Of a stretch of 64,000 nucleotides of DNA, positions 8,915 to 18,370 are shown piece by piece. Positions within the stretch are counted from its first letter, which is position 1; the number at the start of each line of letters is the position of its first letter. Origin of the DNA: CAVXHQ01 sp963789535 (GTDB lineage Bacteria > Pseudomonadota > Alphaproteobacteria > Rhodobacterales > Rhodobacteraceae); contig CAWBKU010000005.1 in NCBI GenBank assembly GCA_963789535.1, positions 1,054,001-1,118,000 of the forward strand. Reading direction: 5' to 3'. Both the position numbers and the translations under genes were made by a program. Under the pieces are notes generated by a model, which saw only the letters and a list, made by a program, of their open reading frames with translations, ran no database searches and was not told the origin of the DNA.

Positions 8915-9739
8915 TCAGTGATACTCCTCGCCGCCCGAGACGTTCATCGCCTCGCCGGTGATATAGCCTGCCGCATCCGAGCACAGGAACGCCACGGCGC
9001 CAGCCGTATCCTCGGGCGTGCCGGTCCGGCCGAGGGGGATGCGGGCGCGCATCGCGGCGAGGTAGTCGTCGACCGATTTGCCCTGTGACGCGGCCATGAA
9101 CTCGTTCTGCCAGGCGCCGAGGCCGGTCGTGACATGGTTCGGGCAGACCGCGTTCACGGTGATGCCGTGGGGCCCGAGTTCGAGGGCGGCGGCGCGGGTG
9201 AACCCGAGCAACCCGTGTTTGGACGCGGTATAGGCGGTGGCGAAGGCAAAGCCGGATTTGGCCGCCTGGCTGGCGATGTTGACGACCCGCCCGCCCGCGC
9301 CGCCCCGGATCATCAGGGCTGCGGCATGTGCCGTCAGCAGGATCGGGGCGCGCAGGTTCACGCCCAGAACGGCATCGAGACGGGCGGGATCGGTCCCGGT
9401 CAGCGGTCCGAACAGATAGCCGATACCCGCGTTGTTCACGAGGATATCGAGGCGGCCGAAGGCCGTGTCGGTCGCGGCGACGATGCCCGCGATGGCCTCG
9501 GTGTCGAGCAGGTCGCCCGCCACCGTCTCGACCCGCGCATCCGTCGCCCGGCGGATCGTCTCTGCCGTCGCGGCAAGATCGCCGGCCACGCCGACGCCGT
9601 GCGCCGGCGCGATATCCCCGCCGACCGTGCCACGGTCATGCAGCATCACATCGCAGCCCGCCGCCGCGAGCCGGTGCGCGATCGCCTGACCCAGCCCGCC
9701 GGGCCGTGCAGCACCGGTGATGAGGGCCACGCGCCTCAC
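8915..9739 (-). CDS. SDR family NAD(P)-dependent oxidoreductase
   Basis: A 274-aa classical short-chain dehydrogenase, possibly oxidising a hydroxyl on the pathway substrate. The GTG start at 9739 (MRRVALITGAARPGGLG) overlaps the stop of the upstream remnant as GTGA and was preferred over the longer open frame, which is an arginine-rich shadow. Seen: the Rossmann TGAARPGGLGQAIA, DILVNNAGIGYLFG, the catalytic Ser in NIASQ, YTASKHGLLGF (Tyr-xxx-Lys), and a C-terminal GEAMNVSGGEEYH. Complete and of normal length. Cofactor preference and substrate are not evident. Confidence 0.9.
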   Translation of the reverse strand: MRRVALITGAARPGGLGQAIAHRLAAAGCDVMLHDRGTVGGDIAPAHGVGVAGDLAATAETIRRATDARVETVAGDLLDTEAIAGIVAATDTAFGRLDILVNNAGIGYLFGPLTGTDPARLDAVLGVNLRAPILLTAHAAALMIRGGAGGRVVNIASQAAKSGFAFATAYTASKHGLLGFTRAAALELGPHGITVNAVCPNHVTTGLGAWQNEFMAASQGKSVDDYLAAMRARIPLGRTGTPEDTAGAVAFLCSDAAGYITGEAMNVSGGEEYH

Positions 9740-9893
9740 GTCGGCGCCGTGATGTCGCGCAGGATCAGGAACTGCGGATCGTCGGCGAATGTCTGGAATT
9801 CGGCCGCGATGCGCTGCATCGGCGGCGTCGCCACGTCGGTGCCGAAGGCGGCGTCGTCCGCGACCTCGATCATCTCGGCGTAGCGGTAGGGCG
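9736..9893 (-). pseudogene. C-terminal remnant of a small REDY/HapK-like protein
   Basis: About 50 codons read out of the SDR start region: PYRYAEMIEVADDAAFGTDV and ATPPMQRIAAEFQTFADD, ending LRDITAPT with a TGA that overlaps the SDR GTG. The pattern recalls small REDY-like (HapK) ferredoxin-fold proteins found beside SDR genes; this is a resemblance from memory. The 5' part is missing because within the next ~10 bases the sequence turns into the interior of a + strand solute-binding protein gene. The junction near 9893 therefore removed both gene starts and whatever divergent promoter lay between them. Confidence 0.45.
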
Positions 9894-11377
9894 GGGCAGG
9901 GCATGGTCACACTCCTCGAACCGCTGGTCGGCTATGCGGACGGCGAAACGCTGGACGGTGTCACCGTGCCGGATTTCGACACGTTCGAAGGGCGGCTTGC
10001 CGAAAGCTGGGACACCAGGGCGTGACCGGCCGCGGCGGCGCGACGTTCGACGCCGACGACGTGATGTATACGTTTCAGCGCGCGAAATCGGTCTCGGGTG
10101 CGGCACCGATCGGCTGGTTCCTGTCGAACGTCGCCTCGATCGACGGCTTTGGCGTCGAGGTGTTCGGCGACGATCCGGCGGCCGGGGAACTGGGCGACAG
10201 TATCGTCCGCGTCGACGATTATACCGTCCAGATCCGTCAGTCCGAACCCAATGCGCTGCTGCTGCCGGTCCTGACGATCTTTGGCCTGCTGATCTTCGAC
10301 AAGGAGACGATGGAGGCGAACGCCACCGAGGCCGATCCGTGGAGCCATGACTACGTCAACAACACCGGTGCGCCGGGGTTCGGCGGCTATTGCCTCGAAA
10401 GCTGGACCAAGAACGAACAGATCACCTATGCCGCGTTCCCCGACTATTACCGCGGTGCGCCGTCGGCCGACCGGGTGAGCGTGCGCCGGGTGCCGCAATC
10501 GTCGAACCGCCTCGTGGTGCTGCGCTCGGGTCAGGCCGACCTCGTGACCGGCCTTACGCCGCGCGAGTTCGACAGTCTGGCGGACGTCGACGGGATCACC
10601 GTGGCCGGTGTCACCGGCAACGAGAACCTGTTCGTGCACATGAATTTCGACGTCGAACCGTTCGACAACATCCTGCTGCGTCAGGCGATCGCCAGCGCGA
10701 TCCCCTACGAACAGATCATCGCGACCGGATACTTCGGACAGGCGACGCAGTGGAACGGGATCGTGCCGTCGACCTATCCGGGCTATTCCGCAGCCGCCGG
10801 TTTCACCTATGATCCCGACCGCGCCCGCGAGCTCTTGGCCGAGGCGGGCTATCCCGAGGGGGCGGGCCTCGAGGCGTTCGAGGGGGCGTTTGCGCTGTCC
10901 TATGTCGCCGAAAAGGAATCCACCCTCGGCCCGATCGTGAACGTCATCCAGACCGCCCTGCGCGAGGTCGGCATCCCCGCCACGCTCGACCCGATCCCGC
11001 AGACGCAATACGGCGACCGCCAGCTCGTGCGCCGCGACCTGCCGTTCGCGATCAACGATCAGGAAAAGCCCATCGGCGTCGATGCGGGCTATGCGATCCA
11101 GTTGTTCTTCGCCTCGCCCGAGAACGGCGGCCTGAACAACATGGTGAACTATCGCAACGAAGCGCTCGATGCGATGTGGGCGCAGGCGCGTGTCGACCCC
11201 GATACCGACAGCCGCAACGCGATCCTCGCCGAGATACAGGCGATGGCGGTGGCCGATGTCGCCTGGCTGCCGATCGTCGAATACCGGACCCAGTGGGCGT
11301 TCAGCGACCGGATCTCGGGGCTGCACTGGTATCCCGACAACGCGATCCGCTACACCGATCTGATCGTCGCCGAATAA
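9894..11377 (+). pseudogene. ABC transporter peptide/nickel-type solute-binding protein (SBP family 5), truncated and frame-broken
   Basis: Periplasmic binding component of the importer encoded downstream. The signal peptide and about 60-70 N-terminal residues are absent; the gene begins inside the family at MVTLLEPLVGYADG (9903). At about 10018, after LAESWD, the frame shifts into GVTGRGGATFDADDVMYTFQ, with roughly a dozen residues of the usual strand missing, so a small deletion is inferred. From there to 11377 the remaining 451 residues are a good SBP_bac_5 match, including NTGAPGFGGYCLESW and a normal C-terminus (VEYRTQWAF, IRYTDLIV). The permease start lies 76 bp downstream. Typical family length is 500-530 aa. 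Confidence 0.85.
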
Positions 11378-11453
11378 CGATCCGGGGCGGCCCCGCACCG
11401 GGCCGCCCCGCCTCACGTCCCCGTCGATCCGGCGGAAAGGTCACGCCTGGGAA

Positions 11454-12482
11454 ATGCTGCTCCGCTATATCCTCAAACGGCTCGCCATCGGCGTCGTGCA
11501 GCTTTTCGGCCTCGTCATCGCGGTCTTCTTCCTGATCCGCCTGCTGCCTGCCGACCCGGTCTCGCGCCTCGTCGGCCTGAACTCCAGCCCCGAGGGCTAT
11601 GCGCAGGCCGCCGCGTCCCTCGGTCTCGACAAACCTCTGTTACAGCAATTGTCGCTCTACCTCGGCCTGCAACCGTCAGTGCAACCGGGGCTCTTGCAGG
11701 GATCGCTCGGGGTGTCGTGGGTCACGGGATCGTCCATCGGGTCCGAGGTCGCGGCCTTCCTGCCCGTCACCCTGCAACTCATCACGCTGGCCTTCGTCCT
11801 CGCGTTCATCGTCTCGGTGCCGGTCGGCATGCTCGGCGCGCTGAACCCGGGCAAGGCGGCGGACAAGGGGGTGTTCGTCTACAGCCTGTTCGCCGGATCG
11901 CAGCCCGAGTTCTGGTGGGGCCTCCTGTTCGTCTACGTCTTCTACTTTCAACTCGGCTGGGCGCCCGCTCCCCTCGGGCAACTCTCGCCGATGACGTTTC
12001 CGCCGCCGTCGATCACCGGCTTCATGCTCATCGACACGTTGATCGCGGGCGAACCGGCAAAGTTCCTCGAGGCGCTGCACCACCTGATGATGCCGGTCAT
12101 CACGCTGGCGTTCATCCTGTCGGGTCCGATCATCAAGATGGTGCGCCAGAACATGCTGCGGGCGTTGCAGTCGGACTTCGTCCTCTATGCCAACGTCATC
12201 GGTCTGCCGCGCGCGCGGGTCGCGCGCTATGCGCTGCGCGCGGCGATGGGGCCGTCGATGACGCTGATCGGGATCCTCTACGGCTTCATGCTGTCGGGGG
12301 CGGTGCTGGTGGAATCGGTGTTCTCGCTCGGCGGGATCGGGCAATATGCGATCCGGTCCGTCCTCGCCTTCGACTATCCGGCGATCCAGGGCGTCGTGCT
12401 GGTCATCACCGCGATCTCGCTCGTCGTCTATCTCGCCCTCGACCTGATCCACGCCGCCCTCGACCCGAGGATCGCGCAGTGA
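11454..12482 (+). CDS. Peptide-type ABC transporter permease, DppB-like
   Basis: A 342-aa inner-membrane permease. N-terminal LLRYILKRLAIGVVQLFGLV is the hallmark of the DppB/OppB family, followed by a FFLIRLLPADPVSRLVG segment. Six hydrophobic stretches are visible, and the cytoplasmic coupling block reads NVIGLPRARVARYALRAA, the family equivalent of EAA. The insert after the second transmembrane helix is longer than in E. coli DppB but usual for alphaproteobacterial relatives. An RBS-like GGCGGAAAGG precedes the ATG. The stop overlaps the next permease as GTGA. It works with the binding protein upstream and the double ATPase downstream. Confidence 0.93.
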   Translation: MLLRYILKRLAIGVVQLFGLVIAVFFLIRLLPADPVSRLVGLNSSPEGYAQAAASLGLDKPLLQQLSLYLGLQPSVQPGLLQGSLGVSWVTGSSIGSEVAAFLPVTLQLITLAFVLAFIVSVPVGMLGALNPGKAADKGVFVYSLFAGSQPEFWWGLLFVYVFYFQLGWAPAPLGQLSPMTFPPPSITGFMLIDTLIAGEPAKFLEALHHLMMPVITLAFILSGPIIKMVRQNMLRALQSDFVLYANVIGLPRARVARYALRAAMGPSMTLIGILYGFMLSGAVLVESVFSLGGIGQYAIRSVLAFDYPAIQGVVLVITAISLVVYLALDLIHAALDPRIAQ

Positions 12483-13402
12483 CCGACGTGCGCGGCAGCA
12501 AGGCCACCGTCATGGCGGGCGAGGGTGCCTATATTCCGCCCGTTCGCCGGGCCGACTGGCTGATGCGCGTGGGCGTGGCCATCGTGGCGCTGGTCTGCGT
12601 CCTCGCGGTGATCGGGCCGCACATCGGTCCCTACGATCCGACGCTGACGACGGTGCGCATCGCCGTGCCGCCGCCGTCGTTCAGCGAGATACCGGGGCAA
12701 CTTGCGGGCTGGATCGGCGGCACGCTCGATCATCCGCCGCACTGGATGGGCACGGACGCGAACGGCTACGACATCTTCAGCCGGGTGATCGCGGCGCCGC
12801 GCACCGACCTGCAAATCGCGCTCGCCGCCAATTTCCTGTCGCTGTTCATCGGCGTCCTCCTCGGCCTCGTCGCCGGCTACTGGCGCAACTGGGGGACGGA
12901 GCTGTTGATGCGGGTCTCGGACGTGCTGCAATCGTTTCCGGTGTTCATCATGGCGATGGTCCTCGTGGCGCTGGCGGGCCGGTCGGCGGTGAACATCGTG
13001 ATCGCGCTCGCCTTCGTCTATGTGCCGATCTACGTCCGCTTGACCCGCGCCGAAGTGCTGAGCCAGACCGGCCGCGGTTTCGTCGAGGCGGCGCGCGCGA
13101 TGGGCAACTCGGAACTGACGATCGCGCTGCGCCATGTCCTGCCGAACTCCCTCACGCCGGCGCTGATCCAGTCCTCGGTGACGATCGGCTTCGCCATCCT
13201 GCTGACCGCCGGGCTGTCGTTCGTCGGCGCCGGGGTGCGCCCGCCGACGCCCGAGTGGGGGCTGATGATCTCGACCGGAGCCAACCAGATCGTGCTGGGC
13301 GAATGGTGGCCGTCGGTGTTTCCGGGGTTGGCGATATCGCTGACGGTGTTCGGATTCGCGGTCCTCGGCAACGCCTTGGAGCGGCGTTATGAGCGGGGGT
13401 GA
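12479..13402 (+). CDS. Peptide-type ABC transporter permease, DppC-like
   Basis: A 307-aa partner of the DppB-like permease. The GTG start at 12479 overlaps the preceding stop by 4 nt and was chosen over a long upstream open shadow. After a cytoplasmic leader, a hydrophobic helix (VGVAIVALVCVLAVIG) precedes HPPHWMGTDANGYDIFSRVI, the diagnostic DppC/OppC block. The coupling loop reads FVEAARAMGNSELTIALRHV and the C-terminus LTAGLSFVGAGVRPPTPEWG. Complete. It overlaps the ATPase start by 14 bp, so subunits are translationally coupled. Confidence 0.93.
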   Translation: MTDVRGSKATVMAGEGAYIPPVRRADWLMRVGVAIVALVCVLAVIGPHIGPYDPTLTTVRIAVPPPSFSEIPGQLAGWIGGTLDHPPHWMGTDANGYDIFSRVIAAPRTDLQIALAANFLSLFIGVLLGLVAGYWRNWGTELLMRVSDVLQSFPVFIMAMVLVALAGRSAVNIVIALAFVYVPIYVRLTRAEVLSQTGRGFVEAARAMGNSELTIALRHVLPNSLTPALIQSSVTIGFAILLTAGLSFVGAGVRPPTPEWGLMISTGANQIVLGEWWPSVFPGLAISLTVFGFAVLGNALERRYERG

Positions 13403-15194
13403 GGCGCTTCTCTGCGTGCGCGATCTGCGCGTCGGCTACGAGGTGCCGGGCGGCATCGTCACGCCGGTCGACGGTGTGTCCTTCGATCTCGCGCCGCGCG
13501 AGGTCGTGGGGCTGGTGGGGGATGCCGGGTCGGGCAAGTCGACGACGGCGCTGGCGCTCATGGGCCTCGCCCGTCCGCCGGGCAGGATCCTCGGCGGTCA
13601 GGTGATGTTCGGGGGACAGGATTTGCTGACGCTCCCCGATGGCGAGATTCGCAGGGTCCGGGGCCGCGACATCGGCCTGATCGTGCAGAACCCGCGCGCC
13701 GCGCTGAACCCGCTGCTGCGGATCGGCGCGCAGATCGGCCACGCCTACCGCGCCCACAACGCCGTCAGCGCCGCAGACGCCCGCAGACAGGCCGTCGAGA
13801 TGCTGCGCCTCGTCGGCATCAACGACCCCGAGTGCCGCGTCGCCGCCTATGCCCACGAATTGTCGGGCGGCATGGCGCAGCGCGCCCTGATCGCCATCGC
13901 CCTGTCGTCGAAACCCCGCCTGCTGATCGCGGATGAGCCGACGAGCGGCCTCGATGTCACCATTCAGGCGCAGTTCCTCGACGAGATGTGGCGCACGGTG
14001 CAGCAGACCGGCTCGGCGATGCTGCTCGTCACGCAGGAACTGGGGGTGATCGCCAACTACTGCGACCGGGTGCTGGTGCTGCACGAGGGCCGTATCGTCG
14101 AGGATGCGCCGGTCAGACGGTTCTTCGACGATCCCGCCCATCCCTACAGCCGGGAAGTCCGGCGGTTCTACAAGGAGCGGGCGGCGGGCTGGCCTGCACA
14201 GGTCACGGGGCAGGCGGCGTTCCTCGAAACGAGGGGGTTGACCAAGCATTTCGCGCTGCGCGGATCGAACAGGGTCGTGCAGGCCGTCGACAAGGTGTCG
14301 ATCCGGGTCGCGCGCGGCGAGGCGGTGGGCCTCGTCGGCGAGAGCGGGTCGGGCAAGACGACCGTGGGGCGCAGCCTTCTGCGCCTCGAAACGCCGACGG
14401 GTGGCGAGGTGTTCCTCGACGGGACCGAGATCACCCGCCTCGGCCCGGCCGCGATGCGCGCCATGCGCAGGCGGATGCAGATCGTGTTTCAGGATCCGTT
14501 CGACAGCGTCAATCCGCGCTGGACCGTGGCCGATATCCTCGACGAGCCGCTGCGCGTGATGGAGGGCGGCCCGAAGGGGCCGCGTCGCGACAGAGCGCTG
14601 GCGGCGCTCAAACAGGTCGATCTCGACGCGTCGCTGATGGCCGCCAAACCGCGCGATCTCGGCGCGGGCGCCCTGCAACGGATCAACATCGCCCGGGCCC
14701 TCATCTGCAATCCCGAGTTTCTGGTACTGGACGAGCCGACCAGCGTGCTGGCGCCGCGCGCCCGCAACAGTCTGATCGCGCTCCTCTCACGGTTGCAGGC
14801 GGAACTGGGGATTTCCTATCTTTTCATAACCCATGACCTGACGACCGTGCGCTATCTGTGTCAGCGCGTCGCCGTCATGTACCTTGGCCAGATCGTCGAG
14901 GAAGGCACGGTCGAACAGGTGTTCACCACGCCCCTGCACCCCTATTCGCGCGCCTTGTTGTCGGCGCACCTGATGCCGGACCCCACGCGCCGGCGCGTCG
15001 ACAACCCGGTGCCCGCCGCCCTCGAGGGCGAGATCCCCTCGCCGATCGACGTGCCGGTGGGCTGTTATCTGGCAAGTCGGTGCCCTCATGTGACGGACGC
15101 CTGCCGCGCCAACCCGCAGGTGCTGAGCGATCTTGGCGGCAACCGCGCGGTGCGGTGCGAACGGGTGGTGCGGGGGGAAATCCCGAATGGATGA
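13389..15194 (+). CDS. Dipeptide-type ABC transporter ATPase, fused double nucleotide-binding domain (DppD-DppF type)
   Basis: A 601-aa protein with two ABC domains energising the importer. Domain 1 (about 1-265): Walker A GDAGSGKST at 44-52, signature ELSGGMAQR, Walker B LLIADEPTSGLD. Domain 2 (about 275-601): Walker A GESGSGKTT, Walker B FLVLDEPTSVLAPR. Its signature reads DLGAGALQRINIARAL near residue 425, where LSGGQ-like is expected, and the D-loop is altered. A Cys-containing C-terminal oligopeptide-binding tail (CYLASRCPHVTDACR) is present, typical of DppF/OppF. The second composite ATP site may be weak or non-hydrolytic, which occurs in asymmetric transporters. The start overlaps the permease; the stop overlaps the GMC gene. 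Confidence 0.93.
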   Translation: MSGGEALLCVRDLRVGYEVPGGIVTPVDGVSFDLAPREVVGLVGDAGSGKSTTALALMGLARPPGRILGGQVMFGGQDLLTLPDGEIRRVRGRDIGLIVQNPRAALNPLLRIGAQIGHAYRAHNAVSAADARRQAVEMLRLVGINDPECRVAAYAHELSGGMAQRALIAIALSSKPRLLIADEPTSGLDVTIQAQFLDEMWRTVQQTGSAMLLVTQELGVIANYCDRVLVLHEGRIVEDAPVRRFFDDPAHPYSREVRRFYKERAAGWPAQVTGQAAFLETRGLTKHFALRGSNRVVQAVDKVSIRVARGEAVGLVGESGSGKTTVGRSLLRLETPTGGEVFLDGTEITRLGPAAMRAMRRRMQIVFQDPFDSVNPRWTVADILDEPLRVMEGGPKGPRRDRALAALKQVDLDASLMAAKPRDLGAGALQRINIARALICNPEFLVLDEPTSVLAPRARNSLIALLSRLQAELGISYLFITHDLTTVRYLCQRVAVMYLGQIVEEGTVEQVFTTPLHPYSRALLSAHLMPDPTRRRVDNPVPAALEGEIPSPIDVPVGCYLASRCPHVTDACRANPQVLSDLGGNRAVRCERVVRGEIPNG

Positions 15195-16370
15195 CGTGGT
15201 GATCGTCGGCGCCGGGGCGAGCGGTGCGGCCGCGGCGTGGCGGCTGGCGCGGGCGGGACTGCGCGTCACCTGCCTCGAACAGGGCGGCTGGGTCGACCCC
15301 GCGGCCACGCCCTCGCTGCGCCCCGACTGGGAGATCGCGCGCCAGACGACGCACCTTCCCAACCCCAACGTGCGCAAGGCGGCGCAGGATTATCCCGTCG
15401 ACGACAGCGAGGCCGCGATCAAGCCGTTCCTCTTCAATGCCGTCGGCGGGTCGACGATCCTGTGGGGCGCGCATTTCCCGCGCCTGCGACCATCGGATTT
15501 CCGGACCCGGACGCTCGACGGCGTGGGCGACGACTGGCCGATTTCCTATGAGGATCTGGCCCCCTATTACGAAGAGAACGACCGCATGATGGGCGTGTCG
15601 GGCCTCGCGGGCGACCCCGGCAATCCGGCCCGCGGTGCCCGCCAGATGGCGCCGGTTCCGCCGGGAGCGGCGGGGATACGGATGGCCGCGGCGTTCGACC
15701 GGCTCGGCTGGCACTGGTGGCCCGCCGATGTGGCGATCAATACGACCGCCTGCGGCGAGGGGCGCGGCGCCTGCAACGACTGCGGCCCCTGCGATCTGGG
15801 CTGTCCGCACGGCGCGCGGTCGGCAACGGACGTAAGCTACTGGCCGCTGGCCATTACGGCGGGCGTTCGTCTGATTACCGGCGCGCGTGTGTTCGAGGTC
15901 GAGACGGACGCGCAGGTCCGGGCCACGGGCGTTGCCTACTAAGACCGAGGCGGCGTGGCGCACCGGCACCGGGCGGGCGTCGTGGCCCTTGCCGCCAATG
16001 ACCTCGGGATCGCGCGGCTGATGCTGCTGTCGACCTCGCGGCGGTTTCCGAACGGCCTCGCCAACGACACCGACCTCGTCGGGCGCCGCCTGATGCACCA
16101 CCGGACCGGCATGGTGACGGGGCGGTTCGCCGAGGCGATGGACGGCTGGGCCGGGCCGTTCGCGGTGTCGATCCTGTGTCAGGAATTCTACGAGACACGG
16201 CCCGGGCACGATTTCCGGCGCGGCTATCAGATGCAGCTCATCCGCTCGGACGGGCCGGTCGGCACCGCCGTCGGCGGCTATCTGCCGCGGGTTCCCTGGG
16301 GTGCCGGGCATCACGGGCGGTTCCGCGAGGTGTTCGGCCACACCGCGAGCCTGACGGTCACGACCGAGGA
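15187..16370 (+). pseudogene. GMC oxidoreductase with Cys cluster, premature stop and missing C-terminus
   Basis: FAD-dependent alcohol/sugar oxidoreductase of the gluconate-dehydrogenase-like branch. ATG 15187 overlaps the ATPase stop. Seen: FAD motif VVIVGAGASGAAAAWRLA, VGGSTILWGAHFPRL, and the cysteine cluster CNDCGPCDLGCPHGARSATD characteristic of this branch. An in-frame TAA at 15940-15942 sits where relatives have the second Tyr of a YYDR-like block; reading through it, the protein continues in the same frame (LAANDLGIARLMLLS, LVGRRLMHHRTGM) to about 16370. There the C-terminal third with the catalytic His/Asn pair is lost and the next gene begins. The stop could be a single C-to-A change. 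Confidence 0.82.
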
Positions 16371-16663
16371 TCATCGCGCTGCTGCCCAAGGGGTTCGATG
16401 CGGCGCCGCCGACGGCGCAGGCGGGCATCCTGCGCCGGATCGAGGTGTCGCAAGGTGCTGCGTTCTCGGTCCTGATCGTCGGTGCCTACAGCCTTTATTA
16501 CACCCACCCCGCCGTCGCCCGCGTCCTCGAACGCCTGACCGGATATGCCGCGGGCGCGCCGCAGCCGGACGGACACGTTCTTGCGCCGTTCGACGTCGCC
16601 ATGGTCGCCGTGCCCGCCGCGCGGTCCCCGCACTTTCGCCCCACGCCCGGAGAGCCCGAATGA
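16371..16663 (+). pseudogene. Small GMC-associated protein, 5' end uncertain (gluconate 2-dehydrogenase subunit 3-like?)
   Basis: About 95 codons in a different frame from the preceding GMC fragment: LLPKGFDAAPPTAQAGILRR, then FSVLIVGAYSLYYTHPAVAR, LTGYAAGAPQPDGHV and a stop overlapping the next ATG. Small proteins with a YYTHP-like segment and a PPQP-G motif often sit next to GMC dehydrogenases as partner subunits or chaperones; I assign this only by that resemblance and position. No ATG is available near the junction at about 16370, so its first codons were probably lost in the same deletion that removed the GMC C-terminus. A GTG at 16445 could serve as an internal start. Confidence 0.45.
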
Positions 16664-17080
16664 CTGCCCATCCCTTCGTCCCGAACCGCCATGCCGGCGC
16701 CTCGGTCCTCGTCAGCGGATCGGCGAGCGGGATCGGCCCCGGCATCGTCGGGCGGTTCCTCGCCGAAGGGGCGAGGGTCGCGGGCCTCGACCTGAACCCG
16801 ACGCCGGGCGGCGGCGTCCTGTCGATCACCGGCGACGCGACCGACGAGGCGACGGTCGACGCGGCGGTGGCGCGGGTGGTGGCCGAACAGGGCGGCCTCG
16901 ACGTGATGGTCTGCAATGCCGGCGTGATCGCCGTCGGGCCGGTGGCGGACATGGATTTCGCCGAGTGGCGCCGGGTGATGGACATCAACGTGAACTCGGT
17001 CTTTCTCGGCAGCCGCGCCGCCGCCCGCGCGATGATCGCGCAGGGGCGCGGCGGGTGCATCGTCAACGCCTCGAGCGGGG
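16660..17080 (+). pseudogene. SDR oxidoreductase, N-terminal fragment
   Basis: The first ~140 residues of a short-chain dehydrogenase: MTAHPFVPNRHAGASVLVSG with the cofactor loop SGSASGIGPGI, VSITGDATDE-like segment, VMVCNAGVIAVGP, INVNSVFLGSRAA and NASSG. Immediately after the Ser block the gene is interrupted at about 17080. The Tyr-xxx-Lys catalytic pair and the C-terminal substrate-binding half are absent, so the product would be inactive. The start overlaps the previous stop as ATGA, so it was an ordinary operon member before the deletion. Confidence 0.85.
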
Positions 17081-18370
17081 CTGACCGGCTGGTCATACGC
17101 CGACGTGCTGCCCTATTTCCGCCGGTCCGAGGACAACCCCGAACGCCCCGGCGATCCGCATCACGGGCAGGGCGGTCCGTTGCGGGTGACGAGGGCGCGG
17201 GGGCAGAACCCGCTCTATGCCGATTTCCTCGCCGCAGGCCTCGCGGCCGGCGCGCGCCCGAACGCCGATTTCAACGGCGCCGATCAGGAGGGGCTGGGGT
17301 TCTACGATTTCAACACCCGCGATGGCCGCCGGGTGAGCAGTGCCACCGCGTTCCTGCGCCCGGCGATGGCGCGACGGAACCTGAGCGTGCTGACCAAGAC
17401 CCGCGTCCGCCGCATCGTGATCGAGGCGGGACGCGCTACCGGCCTCGAGGTGCGGCGCGCGGGCCAGACGACGACGGTGCACGCCCGCGCCGAGGTGATC
17501 CTGTGCGGCGGGGCGATCAATTCGCCGCACCTTCTGATGCTGTCGGGGATCGGCGACCGGGCGCATCTGGCGGACCACGGCATCGAGACACGGGTGCATT
17601 CGCCGGGCGTCGGACAGAACCTCCAGGATCATCTCGGCGTCTATCTGACCTATGCCTGCAAAGACCCCGTGACGCTCTATCGTCTGATGCGGCCCGACCG
17701 GGCGATGTGGGCAATCGCGCGGGCGTGGCTCACGGGAACCGGGCCCGCCACGGCCGTCCCGCTCGAGGCGGGCGGGTTCCTGAGGACGCGCCCCGACCTC
17801 GACATGCCGGATATCCACATCACCTTCGTGCCGGGCCTGAACCTCGAGACGACGCGGGCGGGGCAGGGGCGGCACGGCTATCTCATCAATCTTTACCAAC
17901 TGCGCCCGGAGAGCCGGGGGCAGGTCACGCTGGCCTCTGCCGATCCGGCCACGGCGCCGCTGATGGATCCCCGCTATCTGACCGCGGAGGCCGACCGCAT
18001 CTGTCTGCGCGATGGCATCCGGCTGGCGCGGCGGATCGGTGCGGCGGCACCGCTGGCTGCCCGCAACGCGGGCGAGATTTCCCCGGTTGCCGCCGATCTG
18101 GCGACGGATGCGACCGTCGACGCCTGGGTGCGCGCGGGGGCCAACACGATCTTCCATCCTGTCGGCACCGTGCGGATGGGCGCGGACGAGGCGGCACCGC
18201 TGGACGGCGCGCTGCGGGTGCGCGGTGTCGACGGCTTGCGCGTCGTCGATGCCTCGGTCATGCCGAGGATCGTGGGCGGCAACACCTCGGCGCCGGTGAT
18301 GATGATCGCCGAAAAGGCCGCCGACATGATCCTCGGCCGCGCGGCGCCACCACGCGAGGAGGGACGATGA
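17081..18370 (+). pseudogene. GMC oxidoreductase (choline dehydrogenase-like), N-terminus missing
   Basis: About 430 residues of a GMC flavoenzyme starting abruptly at LTGWSYADVLPYFRRSEDN, which normally lies about 100 residues into the protein, so the FAD-binding GxGxxG is missing. The remainder is intact: VSSATAFLRPAM, the second GMC signature GAINSPHLLMLSGIGD, SPGVGQNLQDHLGV, and at the C-terminus FHPVGTVRMG and VVDASVMPRIVGGNTSAPVM with the catalytic His and Asn. It belongs to a different GMC branch (BetA/AlkJ-like) from the Cys-cluster GMC upstream. The stop overlaps the enoyl-CoA hydratase start. Confidence 0.88.
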
